A stretch of DNA of 29,045 nucleotides from Chloroflexota bacterium. GTDB taxonomy: Bacteria > Chloroflexota > Limnocylindria > Limnocylindrales > CSP1-4. A program made the position numbers and the translations under genes. The notes beneath the pieces are model-generated. The model worked only from the letters and a program-made list of their open reading frames with translations. It searched no databases and was not told the origin of the DNA. Shown piece by piece: positions 1 to 7,581 of this stretch. Numbering within the stretch: position 1 is the first letter of the stretch; each line of letters starts with the position of its first letter. The DNA is taken from positions 1 through 29,045 of the forward strand of contig JADGQG010000002.1 of NCBI GenBank assembly GCA_017882025.1, read 5' to 3'.

Positions 1-440
1 AGGTGGCCGCGGAAGTACTTGCTGACGACGACGTTCGTGGCCATCTGGCTCCAGAAGGCGGGGACCTCCACGTCCTTCTGCTCGAAGACGAGCTTGCCGG
101 ACTCGTTGCCGATGGCGGCCGTCCGGATCTCCCAGGCGATCTCGTCGTAGGGATGAACGCCGGGTCGGGTCCAGCGGCGCTCGAAGGTGAGCCCGCGCAC
201 ACCATCGCCCGTGAAGCGGAGCGCGTCCATCGCGGCGCGCGCGGCGCGGTCCGCCTCATCCTTCAGCGCCTGGGCGGCGCCGAACGCGGCTTCGGCGTTG
301 GCCTTGACAGCAGCGGTGCCGACGAGGTCCGGCGCGCCGGTCTCCGCGCCGACCGGCGCTGCGCTGGCGGCCTTGCGACCCTTCCGCCGGCTCCCGTCCT
401 GCGCCATCACCCGGACGACCTCGTGTGCGGTTCGTGCCAT
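1..440 (-). CDS. nrdJ: Adenosylcobalamin-dependent (class II) ribonucleotide reductase, N-terminal part, cut by the window edge
   Basis: The minus strand from ATG at 440 is open to base 1 and encodes about 146 residues. The first ~70 are an Ala/Lys-rich extension with low complexity. They are followed by a stretch typical of class II reductases: residues reading GLTFERRWTRPGVHPYDEI, then LVFEQKDVEVPAFWS and an NVVVSKYFRG segment at the cut end. The family reduces ribonucleotides to deoxyribonucleotides in the cytoplasm using B12, independently of oxygen. The start is supported by GAGGAG 10 bases upstream; a second in-frame ATG near residue 71 lies just before the conserved part, so the extension could be shorter. 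The catalytic cysteines and radical-site residues lie outside the window. Upstream are a promoter and NrdR-like boxes. Family assignment is from recognised motifs, without a search. Confidence 0.88.
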   Translation of the reverse strand, partial: MARTAHEVVRVMAQDGSRRKGRKAASAAPVGAETGAPDLVGTAAVKANAEAAFGAAQALKDEADRAARAAMDALRFTGDGVRGLTFERRWTRPGVHPYDEIAWEIRTAAIGNESGKLVFEQKDVEVPAFWSQMATNVVVSKYFRGH

Positions 441-607
441 CTCTGCGCTGCTCCTCACCGAACCGGCGGTCCCCCCGCCGCGGGTCCTGCCGGCGGTGCT
501 GCCGGCGCTCCTCCGTAGCTGCGACGGTCCCGGCGTGGTATGCCGGTTGACCGTCCGTCGCCCCACCACACGCCCGGTCCAGGCCTCCCCGAGGGCTCCT
601 CGCGGGG

Positions 608-625
608 GCTCGCCGGGCGGCGAGC
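608..625. other. Hairpin at the predicted 5' end of the nrdJ leader
   Basis: GCTCGCC (608-614) and GGCGAGC (619-625) form a perfect 7-bp stem with a 4-base loop. It would sit at the very start of the nrdJ transcript if the promoter at 635-663 is right. It could protect the 5' end or be a chance GC palindrome; no U-tract follows on either strand. Confidence 0.35.
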
Positions 626-634
626 GGTCCCCAG

Positions 635-663
635 ACTGTACGTCGCAGCCCGGGTCGCGTCAA
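635..663 (-). promoter_or_regulatory. Predicted sigma70-type promoter of nrdJ
   Basis: On the minus strand TTGACG (663 to 658) is followed by exactly 17 bases and TACAGT (640 to 635). Transcription would begin near 628, giving a leader of about 190 bases before the nrdJ ATG. This is the best -35/-10 pair noticed in the window. No B12-box or other cobalamin-riboswitch core was recognised in the leader. Confidence 0.6.
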
Positions 664-671
664 TGCCCAAA

Positions 672-720
672 CCACTACATCTTGTGGTGTTGAGGCGGCA
701 GACACCACAGCATGTTGCGT
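672..720. promoter_or_regulatory. Pair of NrdR-like operator boxes
   Basis: Two 16-base sites resemble the NrdR box (consensus ACACAATATATTGTGT). CCACTACATCTTGTGG at 672-687 and CCACAGCATGTTGCGT at 705-720 match it at about 12 and 11 positions. Their starts are 33 bases apart, close to three helical turns, as is usual for NrdR box pairs. They lie just upstream of the -35 element of nrdJ. NrdR is the repressor of ribonucleotide reductase genes and responds to ATP/dATP. The nrdR gene itself is not in the window. Binding is inferred. Confidence 0.6.
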
Positions 721-892
721 TTCTTGGATCCGTACGTGGACAACCATGCCCGCCGCGGTGGACAGACTGGGGGCGTCCCGTGGACGGCCGCCGCCCGGCC
801 GGGCGTGCCGCAGCCGGCCAGACGCCGGACACGACAAACAGAACGGGCGTGCGGTACAGGCCTCGCCGATCAGGGGCGGGCGCCGGTCGAGA

Positions 893-1843
893 TCAGCTCA
901 GGCCGCTGTAGGAGTGGAGGCCGCTGAACCAGAGGTTCCCGAAGAGCGTGAACAGGACCATCCCGAAGCCGACCACCAGGACGATCGCGGCCGGCCGACC
1001 GCGCCAGCCCCTCTGGTTGCGAAGGTGCAGGTAGACGGCATACGCGAGCCACGTCACGAGCGCGCTGGTCTCCTTCGGGTCCCAGCCCCAGTAGCGGCTC
1101 CAGGCGATGGACGCCCACCAGCTGCCGAGCACGATCATCGTGGCGAACACGGGAAAGCCGATGATCACCGCCCGGTAGGCGACGGCGTCGAGAACGTCCC
1201 GCGTGGGCAGCCACGCGAACCGATCGACAGTTCGACCGTCCGCCAGCCGCTTCTCCTGGACCAGGTAGCCCACGCCGGCCGCGAAGCTCATCGCGAAGAT
1301 GCCGTAGCTGAGCATCGCGAAGCCCACGTGGATCGTCAGGAGCGGTGGGTTCTGGAGCGCCGGCACGAGCGTTTCGATTGCGTTCGGCAGCGTCCAGCTG
1401 TAGAGGAAGAGCGCGAGCGACAGGCCGAGGGGGAGGAAGCCCAGCGCGCGGACCGGGTAGCGGCGCTGAAAGAAGAGGTAGCCGCCGACGATCGCGGTCG
1501 TGAACGCGACGCTGAACTCGTACAGGCTGCCCCAGGGGCCGCGGCCCACGACGATCCCGCGCAGGAGGAGCGCGCCGGCGAGGAGCCCGAACGCAGCCCA
1601 GGCCAGGCCGATCGCGAACGGGCCGGCGGCGCTGCCTGGGGAGCCCTCGCCATCGCCGAGCTCCATCCCCTCGACGAAGCTGCCCCCGACCACCCCCGCG
1701 AACGCGGGCACGCTGCGAGGCGCCAGCACCGCCGCGAGCCGGCGGCCGCTGGCCAGGAGGACCGTGTGGGCCACGTGGGCGGCGAAGGCCCCGACCAGCA
1801 GGATCCCGGCGACGACGTAGAGGTAGTACGAGCCCGTTGCCAT
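893..1843 (-). CDS. ccsB: Cytochrome c biogenesis protein CcsB/ResC-type (CcsA family)
   Basis: This 316-residue multi-spanning membrane protein belongs to system II cytochrome c maturation, which passes haem across the membrane and attaches it to apocytochrome c. The family signature WGWDPKET is at residues 252-259, within the WWASIAWSRYWGW context of the haem-handling domain. Candidate axial histidines are H172 (LLTIHVGFAMLSYG) and H310 (FSGLHSYS). A GSLYEF motif (105-110) starts the conserved core after three N-terminal helices; about eight hydrophobic segments are visible. The start ATG is 1 base after the stop of the upstream zinc-ribbon gene (TGAcATG), so translation is probably coupled. 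The usual partner ResB is not in the window, and may be elsewhere or in the upstream protein's role. Confidence 0.93.
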   Translation of the reverse strand: MATGSYYLYVVAGILLVGAFAAHVAHTVLLASGRRLAAVLAPRSVPAFAGVVGGSFVEGMELGDGEGSPGSAAGPFAIGLAWAAFGLLAGALLLRGIVVGRGPWGSLYEFSVAFTTAIVGGYLFFQRRYPVRALGFLPLGLSLALFLYSWTLPNAIETLVPALQNPPLLTIHVGFAMLSYGIFAMSFAAGVGYLVQEKRLADGRTVDRFAWLPTRDVLDAVAYRAVIIGFPVFATMIVLGSWWASIAWSRYWGWDPKETSALVTWLAYAVYLHLRNQRGWRGRPAAIVLVVGFGMVLFTLFGNLWFSGLHSYSGLS

Positions 1844-1844
1844 G

Positions 1845-2333
1845 TCAGGCGATCGCCGCGCCGCCGGGCGGCGGGCCCGCGGGCCGCGCGATCTCGATGC
1901 CGCGCCTCACGTTCAGGACCAGGCCGCAGTTGCCGCACGTGGTGATCTGGGCGAACCGTTCCACCCGGCACAACGGGCAGATCACGGCGAGATCCTCGCC
2001 GTCGTCCGTGCGGGCCGTGCCGAACGGGTAGACGAGCCCCGTCCTGAGGCTGAACGGCGCCCCGACCGGCGGCGCGAGGAGGCCGTCCCCGTCGCGTTCC
2101 ATCGCTCGCGCGCCCTCGACGTGGCGGACCTTCGCGCGCGGCTTGAGGAGCCCGAAGACGGTCCAGCGGCCGAGCATGGCGAGCAGGAGCAGCGCGACGA
2201 GCGGCGCGATCAGCAGCGGGATCAGGGCGACGAGCGCACCCCAGTCGGGGTTCACGACCTTCGAGACGAGGTCGAGGAAACCCGTCCACCCCTGCTGGAT
2301 GCTCGTCGCGAGATCGCCGCTCACGGGCGGCAT
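1845..2333 (-). CDS. Membrane protein with C-terminal zinc ribbon, unknown function
   Basis: The 162-residue product has one strong hydrophobic helix at about residues 32-54, a basic patch directly after it (KPRAKVRH), and two CxxC pairs near the C-terminus, C119/C122 (CPLC) and C133/C136 (CGNC), spaced as in a zinc ribbon. The ribbon is predicted cytoplasmic by the positive-inside rule. No specific family was recognised. It is co-transcribed with ccsB, which starts 1 base after its stop, so a role in cytochrome c assembly, thiol handling or regulation of that step is plausible but unproven. The CxxC pairs could instead be redox-active, although two pairs about 11 residues apart argue for metal binding. 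Confidence 0.75.
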   Translation of the reverse strand: MPPVSGDLATSIQQGWTGFLDLVSKVVNPDWGALVALIPLLIAPLVALLLLAMLGRWTVFGLLKPRAKVRHVEGARAMERDGDGLLAPPVGAPFSLRTGLVYPFGTARTDDGEDLAVICPLCRVERFAQITTCGNCGLVLNVRRGIEIARPAGPPPGGAAIA

Positions 2334-2435
2334 TCTATCCGCATGCCGCTGCGCAGCGCGATCGCCGGTCTCGCCATCGCCGCCTCACCGCCCGGTCCCC
2401 GCCCGAAGACGTGGTGCGACCAGCGCCCCGGCATC

Positions 2436-2981
2436 TCAGCCGGGCGGCCGGCCCCGCTTCGGGTTGCCCGTCTTCTTCGTGGCGCCGCGCCCGGGATTCC
2501 AGCCAGGCCGCGGCGGATCCTCGTCGCCCGTCGTCTCGGTGGGTCCGCGCGCCGGCGGCCTGGGGCGACCCGCGGCTGGTGATTCGAGGCGCTGTCGCCC
2601 GAGCTGGTCGGCCATCCAGCCGTTTCGGACCGTTCGGGCGCCGAAGCGGCGGAGCGACGTCGCCAGCGCGTTGTCATCCGTCACGATGAGGGTCGTCGCC
2701 GGGGCCATCCCGGCGAGCTCGACGAGGAGCGCGTCCGCTGGCCGCTTGCCCGAATAGCGGACCTCGATCCCGGAGGTCAGGCGGCGATCGATCGCGCCGG
2801 GCGCGGGCGTCCCGTCGAGCACGACAGTCGCCTGGACGCCAGCCGGCACGAGCGCGCGAAGCCGCCCGACCACGGCCGCGGGCGGAAGCGGGCCATCCGC
2901 CCGACCCAGGGCATGGAGCAGGTTCGTCCCGTCCACGAGGAGGCGGGTCATCCCGGCGAGCGGATCGGCAGTGCGCGGCAT
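2436..2981 (-). CDS. NYN/YacP-like (PIN-fold) RNA nuclease
   Basis: The 181-residue protein shows the acidic pattern of PIN-like NYN nucleases: LLVDGTNLLHAL with D17 near the start, VVLDG (D56), a PADALLVEL segment with D83, and IVTDDNALA (D102/D103). These aspartates would hold the metal of an endoribonuclease site, as in RNase YacP/Rae1 relatives. The C-terminal 45 residues are Arg/Pro/Lys-rich and disordered, probably RNA-binding. ATG at 2981 fits a leaderless start: a TACCAT hexamer ends 6 bases before it, while AGGAG touches the ATG and is too close to serve as a ribosome site. ATG at 2951 (MTRLLVDG) is the alternative and would still keep the whole fold. It is divergent from the HAD gene. 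Confidence 0.8.
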   Translation of the reverse strand: MPRTADPLAGMTRLLVDGTNLLHALGRADGPLPPAAVVGRLRALVPAGVQATVVLDGTPAPGAIDRRLTSGIEVRYSGKRPADALLVELAGMAPATTLIVTDDNALATSLRRFGARTVRNGWMADQLGRQRLESPAAGRPRPPARGPTETTGDEDPPRPGWNPGRGATKKTGNPKRGRPPG

Positions 2982-2987
2982 CTCCTG

Positions 2988-2993
2988 ATGGTA
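2988..2993 (-). promoter_or_regulatory. -10 element for a leaderless NYN nuclease mRNA
   Basis: On the minus strand TACCAT (2993 to 2988) places the transcription start on or next to the A of the ATG at 2981. No -35 consensus is evident. Confidence 0.4.
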
Positions 2994-3054
2994 CGCCGCG
3001 GACGGAGGAACGCCGACAGGCCCGCCGCCGACCGAGGCCCGGCCCCGAACCCGC

Positions 3055-3060
3055 TACCCT
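3055..3060 (+). promoter_or_regulatory. -10 element for a leaderless HAD phosphatase mRNA
   Basis: TACCCT ends 5 bases before GTG (3066) and 8 before ATG (3069). There is no Shine-Dalgarno sequence between them, so the message probably starts at or within a few bases of the start codon. Confidence 0.4.
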
Positions 3061-3068
3061 TGCCCGTG

Positions 3069-3929
3069 ATGCTCCTCCTCGTCGATCTCGATGGCGTCGT
3101 CTACCGCGGTGCGGCGCCCGTTCCCGGCGTGGCCGACGTCCTGGCCGCCCGGGCGGCCGTCGGCGACTCGGTCGTATACGTGACGAACAACTCCATGCAC
3201 TACCGCGCCGACTACGTGGCGCGGCTCGGCGGGATGGGCGCGCCCGTGACCCCCGACCGCGTGGTCAGCTCGGCGCGGGCGACGGCGCTCTACCTCGCCG
3301 GCCTCGACGGCGTTCGCCGCGTGCTGGTGGTTGGCGCCGGCGGCCTGGAGCGCGAGTGCCGGGACGTGGGCCTGGACGTCGTCACCGCCGCGCACGCCGC
3401 GAGCCTCCACGCCCGCGAGGGGCTCAACGGCTGGGATGCCGCCGGCGCCCCGGACGCGGTCGTCGTCGGGCTGGACCCGCAGTTCACGTACCAGAAGCTG
3501 ACCGTCGCCGTGGATTGCGTCCGGCACGGTGCCCGGTTCATCGCCACCAACCGCGACCCGGTCTACCCCACCGAACGAGGCAACCGCCCCGGGGCCGGAA
3601 GCATCGTCGCCGCGGTCGAGGCAGGCGCCGAGATCGTCCCGGTCTCGATCGGCAAGCCCGCGCCACTCCTCCTGGAGATGGCCGCCCGGGTCGCCGGGAT
3701 TCCGGTGGGCGACGCGGTGATGATCGGCGACGGAATCGCCACCGACCTCGCCGCGGCCGTCGCGATCGGGATCCCGTGCATCCTGATGCTGACCGGCGTC
3801 TCGTCTCGCGCCGACGTCGACGCACTCCCGGCCGAGCGGCGGCCGATTGCCGTCGCGGTCGATGCGGCGGCCCTCGCCGCTGCACTGGAAGCATTCCGCC
3901 CGGCGGCGATCCGCCCCGCGGCCGTCTGA
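3069..3929 (+). CDS. HAD-IIA family phosphatase (NagD/phosphoglycolate phosphatase-like)
   Basis: The 286-residue protein carries the haloacid dehalogenase motifs in order: motif I DLDGVVYRG with D6 and D8, motif II VTNNS at 38-42, the motif III lysine in SIGKPAP (K196), and motif IV GDGIATDLAAA with D221 and D226. A C2-type cap lies between motifs II and III, as in NagD, AraL and phosphoglycolate phosphatases. The protein is expected to be a cytosolic Mg-dependent phosphatase of small sugar or nucleotide phosphates; the substrate cannot be read from the sequence. The reading frame is open further upstream, but homology begins exactly at 3069 (or GTG 3066), consistent with the leaderless start. 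The SDR gene follows after 59 bases. Confidence 0.88.
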   Translation: MLLLVDLDGVVYRGAAPVPGVADVLAARAAVGDSVVYVTNNSMHYRADYVARLGGMGAPVTPDRVVSSARATALYLAGLDGVRRVLVVGAGGLERECRDVGLDVVTAAHAASLHAREGLNGWDAAGAPDAVVVGLDPQFTYQKLTVAVDCVRHGARFIATNRDPVYPTERGNRPGAGSIVAAVEAGAEIVPVSIGKPAPLLLEMAARVAGIPVGDAVMIGDGIATDLAAAVAIGIPCILMLTGVSSRADVDALPAERRPIAVAVDAAALAAALEAFRPAAIRPAAV

Positions 3930-3988
3930 CCCAACATGGCCGGAGTACGAGTGACCGACCCACCACCATCCGCCGGAGGGACACCGTC

Positions 3989-4939
3989 ATGACGACCATC
4001 CTTGTCACCGGAGCTTCCGGCTTCGTCGGAAGCCACCTGCTCCCCGAGCTCCTTGGCGCGGGGCACCGGGTCGTTGCGCTCGTACGCTCCTCCGGGGCCG
4101 GCGACAAGGTCACCCGGCGGCTCCCCGCGGCCCTGGTCGCGAACGTGGAGCTGCGCACCGGCGACGTGGACCGCCCCGCGACCCTGCCCGCGGCGCTCGT
4201 CGGCGTCGACGCCGTGGTCCATCTCGTCGCGCTCCCGCGCGACTGGAACGGCGGCAAGCAGCTCCTCGAGGTCAACCTCGACGGGACGCGCAACCTCATC
4301 GGGGCGATGCAGGCGTCCGGAGTCCGGCGCCTCGTCCATCTTGGCGCGCTCGGCGTGGTCGATCGCGAGGAGCTGCACTACGCGAAGTCGAAGGCGCGTG
4401 CCGAGCGGGCGGTGACGGAGAGCGGACTCGACTGGACCATCCTCAAGCCCTCGCTGCTCTTTGGCCCGGGCGACGGGTTCTTCAATATCGTGGCCGACCT
4501 CGTGCGCCTCTCGCCCGGGATCGTTCCGGTGCCGGGCGATGGGAAGAGCCGCTTCCAGCCCCTCCACGTCGGCGACCTCGCGCTCTGCCTGCGCCTGTCG
4601 CTGGAACGGCCCGAGACGGTGGGGCACGCCTTCGAGCTGGGTGGGCCGCGCACCTGGACCTACCGCGAGATCACCGCGGAGGTCTGCCGCGGCATGGGCC
4701 GGCGCCGCGCCATCATCCCGATGCCGGTGCCGCTGATCAAGCTCGTCGCGGGCGCCGCCGAGGCCGTGCACCTGCCATTCCCGGTTGCCACGGACCAGCT
4801 CCGCCAGCTCGCCCTCGACAACGTCGGGCCGCTCGACGGCGTGCACTCGGCATTCGGCTTCATTCCGCGCAGAATGGAGGGTGAGCTCCAGTACCTGCGT
4901 CGTCGGAAGGCGCAGCAGGGGCCGATGCCGGTGGCGTGA
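3989..4939 (+). CDS. NAD(P)H-binding SDR-family protein, complex I NDUFA9-like
   Basis: The 316-residue protein is an atypical short-chain dehydrogenase/epimerase. The N-terminal Rossmann motif GASGFVG is at 8-14, a GDV/D acidic turn near 58-61, and Y131-x3-K135 (YAKSK) matches the catalytic pair. The segment ILKPSLLFGPGDGFFN (151-166) is typical of the NDUFA9/YfcH-like group, whose members bind NAD(P)H and act as quinone- or isoprenoid-related reductases or assembly proteins. The start at 3989 has GGAGG 8-12 bases upstream; the same frame is open much further left only because of the GC bias. The gene is followed without a gap by an overlapping gene. Substrate unknown. Confidence 0.85.
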   Translation: MTTILVTGASGFVGSHLLPELLGAGHRVVALVRSSGAGDKVTRRLPAALVANVELRTGDVDRPATLPAALVGVDAVVHLVALPRDWNGGKQLLEVNLDGTRNLIGAMQASGVRRLVHLGALGVVDREELHYAKSKARAERAVTESGLDWTILKPSLLFGPGDGFFNIVADLVRLSPGIVPVPGDGKSRFQPLHVGDLALCLRLSLERPETVGHAFELGGPRTWTYREITAEVCRGMGRRRAIIPMPVPLIKLVAGAAEAVHLPFPVATDQLRQLALDNVGPLDGVHSAFGFIPRRMEGELQYLRRRKAQQGPMPVA

Positions 4940-5937
4940 CGCCGGCGGTCCACGCCTGGCCGGGAGGTCCGTTGCTCCGTCATTCGTCCTTCATGCTCGC
5001 ATGGCTCGTCGCCGCGGTCGTCATCGCGCTCGGCTCCGCCGGGATCGTCGGCGGCCTGGACCACCTGCCCACGACGGGAGCCCGGCCCGAGCTCACCTAT
5101 GCTGCCGACCGGGAGATCGCCCCGGGGCTTGACGCGGCGACCGCCGACCTCCGCACGCTCTCCGACCAGGTGGATGCGCTGGCCGGCCAGGGACGCGGCG
5201 CGCTCACCGCCCTCGTCGCCCGCGACGCGACGAGCCTCCAGGCGGCGATCAGCGCCGGCGAGACGCAGATCAGCACGATCGCGGCCTCCGCCCGCGCCCT
5301 TCGCGAGCGGCTCGCCGCGCTGCCGGGCCTCGACGCGGCGGCGGCCGCTCGGTTCGGCCCGGCGACGCTCGCCCGGTACGCAACCCTGGCGGCCGCGCTG
5401 CCCGCCGTCGATGCGCTCGACGATGACTGGGCGCGCCTCGCTGCAGGCTCGGTCCCGGCCATCGAGCTGACCGAGCACCTGGCCGCCCATGACCGCATCG
5501 CCGGCCAGGCTGTCCAGCAGGGGGCAGCGGGGAACTACGCTGCGGCGATCCGGACGCTCGCGGATGCCCAGGCGGAGCTGGCTTCGGCGAGGAAGGTCCG
5601 CGACCAGCTCGCGACGCGGATCGACACGAGCACCCTCGACACCTGGATCGATCGAAATGCGACCTACGACACCGCGGTCGGCGACCTCTGGGCGGCCGTC
5701 CTCGCCTCCCCGACCCGCGTCACGGCCAAGGTTCGGGCGGCAGCCCAGCGCGAGCAGACCGCGCGGGCCAACCTGCCGGGGGACACTCGCGCGCTCGTCG
5801 TGATCCTCGGCGACGTGGCCCGCGGCGGCCTCAACCAGGCCGTCATCGCGATCGAGGAGGCACGGGGCCGGCTGCTCGACGCGCTGGCCGCCGCCGCCGC
5901 GCAGGCCGCCCCGGGCGCCTCGCCCGCGCTAGACTGA
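4936..5937 (+). CDS. Membrane-anchored Ala-rich helical protein, unknown function
   Basis: The GTG start at 4936 overlaps the SDR stop (GTGA), so the two are translationally coupled. The 333-residue product has one hydrophobic segment at about 19-41 and then a long, Ala-rich, heptad-like helical region with many Asp/Arg pairs, predicted outside the membrane or as a coiled coil. No cysteines, enzyme motifs or signal-peptidase site were recognised, and no family name can be given. The next gene, pepA, starts 57 bases downstream behind a small hairpin. The gene is judged real from the tight coupling, frame length, and protein-like composition compared with the Arg/Pro-rich opposite frames. Confidence 0.75.
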   Translation: MTPAVHAWPGGPLLRHSSFMLAWLVAAVVIALGSAGIVGGLDHLPTTGARPELTYAADREIAPGLDAATADLRTLSDQVDALAGQGRGALTALVARDATSLQAAISAGETQISTIAASARALRERLAALPGLDAAAAARFGPATLARYATLAAALPAVDALDDDWARLAAGSVPAIELTEHLAAHDRIAGQAVQQGAAGNYAAAIRTLADAQAELASARKVRDQLATRIDTSTLDTWIDRNATYDTAVGDLWAAVLASPTRVTAKVRAAAQREQTARANLPGDTRALVVILGDVARGGLNQAVIAIEEARGRLLDALAAAAAQAAPGASPALD

Positions 5938-5962
5938 GGCCGATTCCCGACGCTCAGCGTCG
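5930..5962 (+). promoter_or_regulatory. Possible -10 of pepA and small hairpin
   Basis: TAGACT at 5930-5935 overlaps the end of the preceding gene and could be a -10 element for pepA. Just downstream CGACGC (5948-5953) and GCGTCG (5957-5962) form a 6-bp stem with a 3-base loop. Neither element has further support. Confidence 0.25.
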
Positions 5963-5993
5963 CCCAATTCGTGCCCCCAGGAGCCCCACCTCG

Positions 5994-7511
5994 ATGCTGC
6001 TGCGCGTCGTCTCCGATCAGCCGTGGAATGTTTCCGCCGACGTCCTCGCCCTCCCCTTCGCCGGCGAGCCCACCTTCGAGGGTGAGCTGGGCGAGATCGA
6101 CCGCCGCACCGGCGGCGAGCTGCACGTGCTGGCGGGCTTCCGCGAGCTCCGTTCCGAGCGCTACGCGAGCGTCCTCGCGGCCGCCGGCGAGGTTCCCGTC
6201 GGGCGCCTCCTGGCAATTGCGGCCGGGCCCGCGGCCGCCCTGGATCGGGAGACGGTCGTGCGCCTTGGGGCCGCGATCCAGCGGCGCCTGGCCGGCCGAC
6301 CGGTGCGCCGCCTGGCCGTCTGGCTGGGGGCGATCGCGACCTCGCTGGACGGAGGGGCGGAGGCGGCCGCTGAGCTGATCACCCGCGGCGTCGTGGAAGG
6401 CAGCTTCGACCCCGCGGCGCTCTATCGCACGGGCGATGCCGCTGCCGAGGCGGGGCCGCCGGTGCTCGACGAGTTGATCCTCGTGGTCCCGGGGACGGCC
6501 AGCGCAGCCGCCGCGACGCGTGCCGCGGAGCGGGGCGCGGTGATCGGCGAGGGCACGAACCTCACCCGGCGCCTTGCGAACCGGTCCGCGAACGACGTCA
6601 GCCCGCAGGTCCTCGCGGACGAGACCCGCGCCCTCGCCGCGGAACACGGCCTCTGGGTGGACGTGCTCGACGAGAAACGCGCCGCTGAGCTCGGGATGGG
6701 GATGTTCCTGGCGGTCGGGCAGGGGAGCGCGAATCCGCCCCGGATGATCGTCCTCCGCTCCGGCGCCGAGGGCGAGACGGATGCCGTTGGGCGGCGGCTC
6801 GCATTCGTGGGCAAGGGCGTCTGCTTCGATTCCGGCGGCATCAGCATCAAGTCCTCCGACCGGATGGAAGAGATGAAGATGGACAAGACCGGGGCATGCA
6901 CGGTGCTCGCGGCCGCCGTCACCGCCGCCAGGCTGGCTCCCGGCGTCCCGCTCCTTGCGATCGCGCCCGCGGTCGAGAACATGCCCGGCCCGGGTGCGTC
7001 CCGCCCCGGAGACGTGGTACGGGCGATGAACGGAAAGACCGTCGACATCATCAACACCGATGCCGAGGGCCGGCTCATCCTGGGCGACGCGATGACCTAC
7101 GCGGAGCACCTGGGTGCCACCCACGTCGTGGACGTCGCGACGCTCACGGGCGCCGTGGCACGGGCGTTCGGGCACCTCGTCACGGGCGCATTCGGGGACC
7201 CGCAATCCTGGTACGACGAGCTCACGGCGGCGGCCGCACGGGCCGGCGAGCGATTCTGGCAGCTGCCCCTGGTCGACGAGTATTGGCCCGAGATGGACAG
7301 CTGGACCGCCGACATGGTGAACTCGAGCTCGACCGAGGCCGGGCTCATCAAGAGCGCGCTCTTCCTCCGCCAGTTCGTCTCGGTCCCGTGGATCCACCTC
7401 GACATCGCCGGGTCCGGCTACTACCGCAAGCCGACGGCATGGGCGCCGCATGGTGCGACCGGCGTCGCGACGGCGACGCTCGTCGAGCTGGCGCTGGCGG
7501 GCGCACGCTGA
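5994..7511 (+). CDS. pepA: Leucyl aminopeptidase, M17 family
   Basis: The 505-residue product has an N-terminal macro-like domain and a C-terminal M17 catalytic domain. The two-zinc and catalytic residues fall at K274, D279, K286 (GKGVCFDSGGISIK), D297 (MKMDKTG), D356, E358 and R360 (NTDAEGRL). These have the same internal spacing as in the Escherichia coli enzyme. It removes N-terminal residues, preferably leucine, from peptides in the cytoplasm, normally as a hexamer; some members also bind DNA. AGGAG lies 10 bases before the ATG at 5994. The prepilin peptidase gene begins 70 bases after the stop and is probably on the same transcript, but no functional tie is evident. Confidence 0.95.
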   Translation: MLLRVVSDQPWNVSADVLALPFAGEPTFEGELGEIDRRTGGELHVLAGFRELRSERYASVLAAAGEVPVGRLLAIAAGPAAALDRETVVRLGAAIQRRLAGRPVRRLAVWLGAIATSLDGGAEAAAELITRGVVEGSFDPAALYRTGDAAAEAGPPVLDELILVVPGTASAAAATRAAERGAVIGEGTNLTRRLANRSANDVSPQVLADETRALAAEHGLWVDVLDEKRAAELGMGMFLAVGQGSANPPRMIVLRSGAEGETDAVGRRLAFVGKGVCFDSGGISIKSSDRMEEMKMDKTGACTVLAAAVTAARLAPGVPLLAIAPAVENMPGPGASRPGDVVRAMNGKTVDIINTDAEGRLILGDAMTYAEHLGATHVVDVATLTGAVARAFGHLVTGAFGDPQSWYDELTAAAARAGERFWQLPLVDEYWPEMDSWTADMVNSSSTEAGLIKSALFLRQFVSVPWIHLDIAGSGYYRKPTAWAPHGATGVATATLVELALAGAR

Positions 7512-7581
7512 CCCGCCGGCGGTCCGGCGCGACGACGCGCGTCCCCGGCGTCCCGCGGCGTGCCATGCCGGTCCCGCGGCG

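Larger units (their letters stand above)
441..892. other. Gene-free stretch between nrdJ and ccsB
   Basis: No convincing coding sequence was found in either strand. The open frames here are Arg/Pro-rich and look like frame shadows. The left part is the leader, promoter, hairpin and NrdR-like boxes of nrdJ. The part next to ccsB (about 780-892) holds GC-rich partial inverted repeats but no clear terminator. Confidence 0.6.

Noticed and set aside
441..628. Cobalamin riboswitch in the nrdJ leader
   Set aside because: A B12-dependent reductase makes this attractive, but no B12-box or conserved core was found in the leader.
746..1945. A 399-codon plus-strand frame across ccsB
   Set aside because: Antisense to ccsB; extremely Arg/Glu/Pro-rich, consistent with a complement of hydrophobic codons.
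3356..3988. Long N-terminal extension of the SDR frame
   Set aside because: The upstream part is an Arg/Pro shadow of the HAD gene; GxxGxxG homology and the ribosome site fix the start at 3989.
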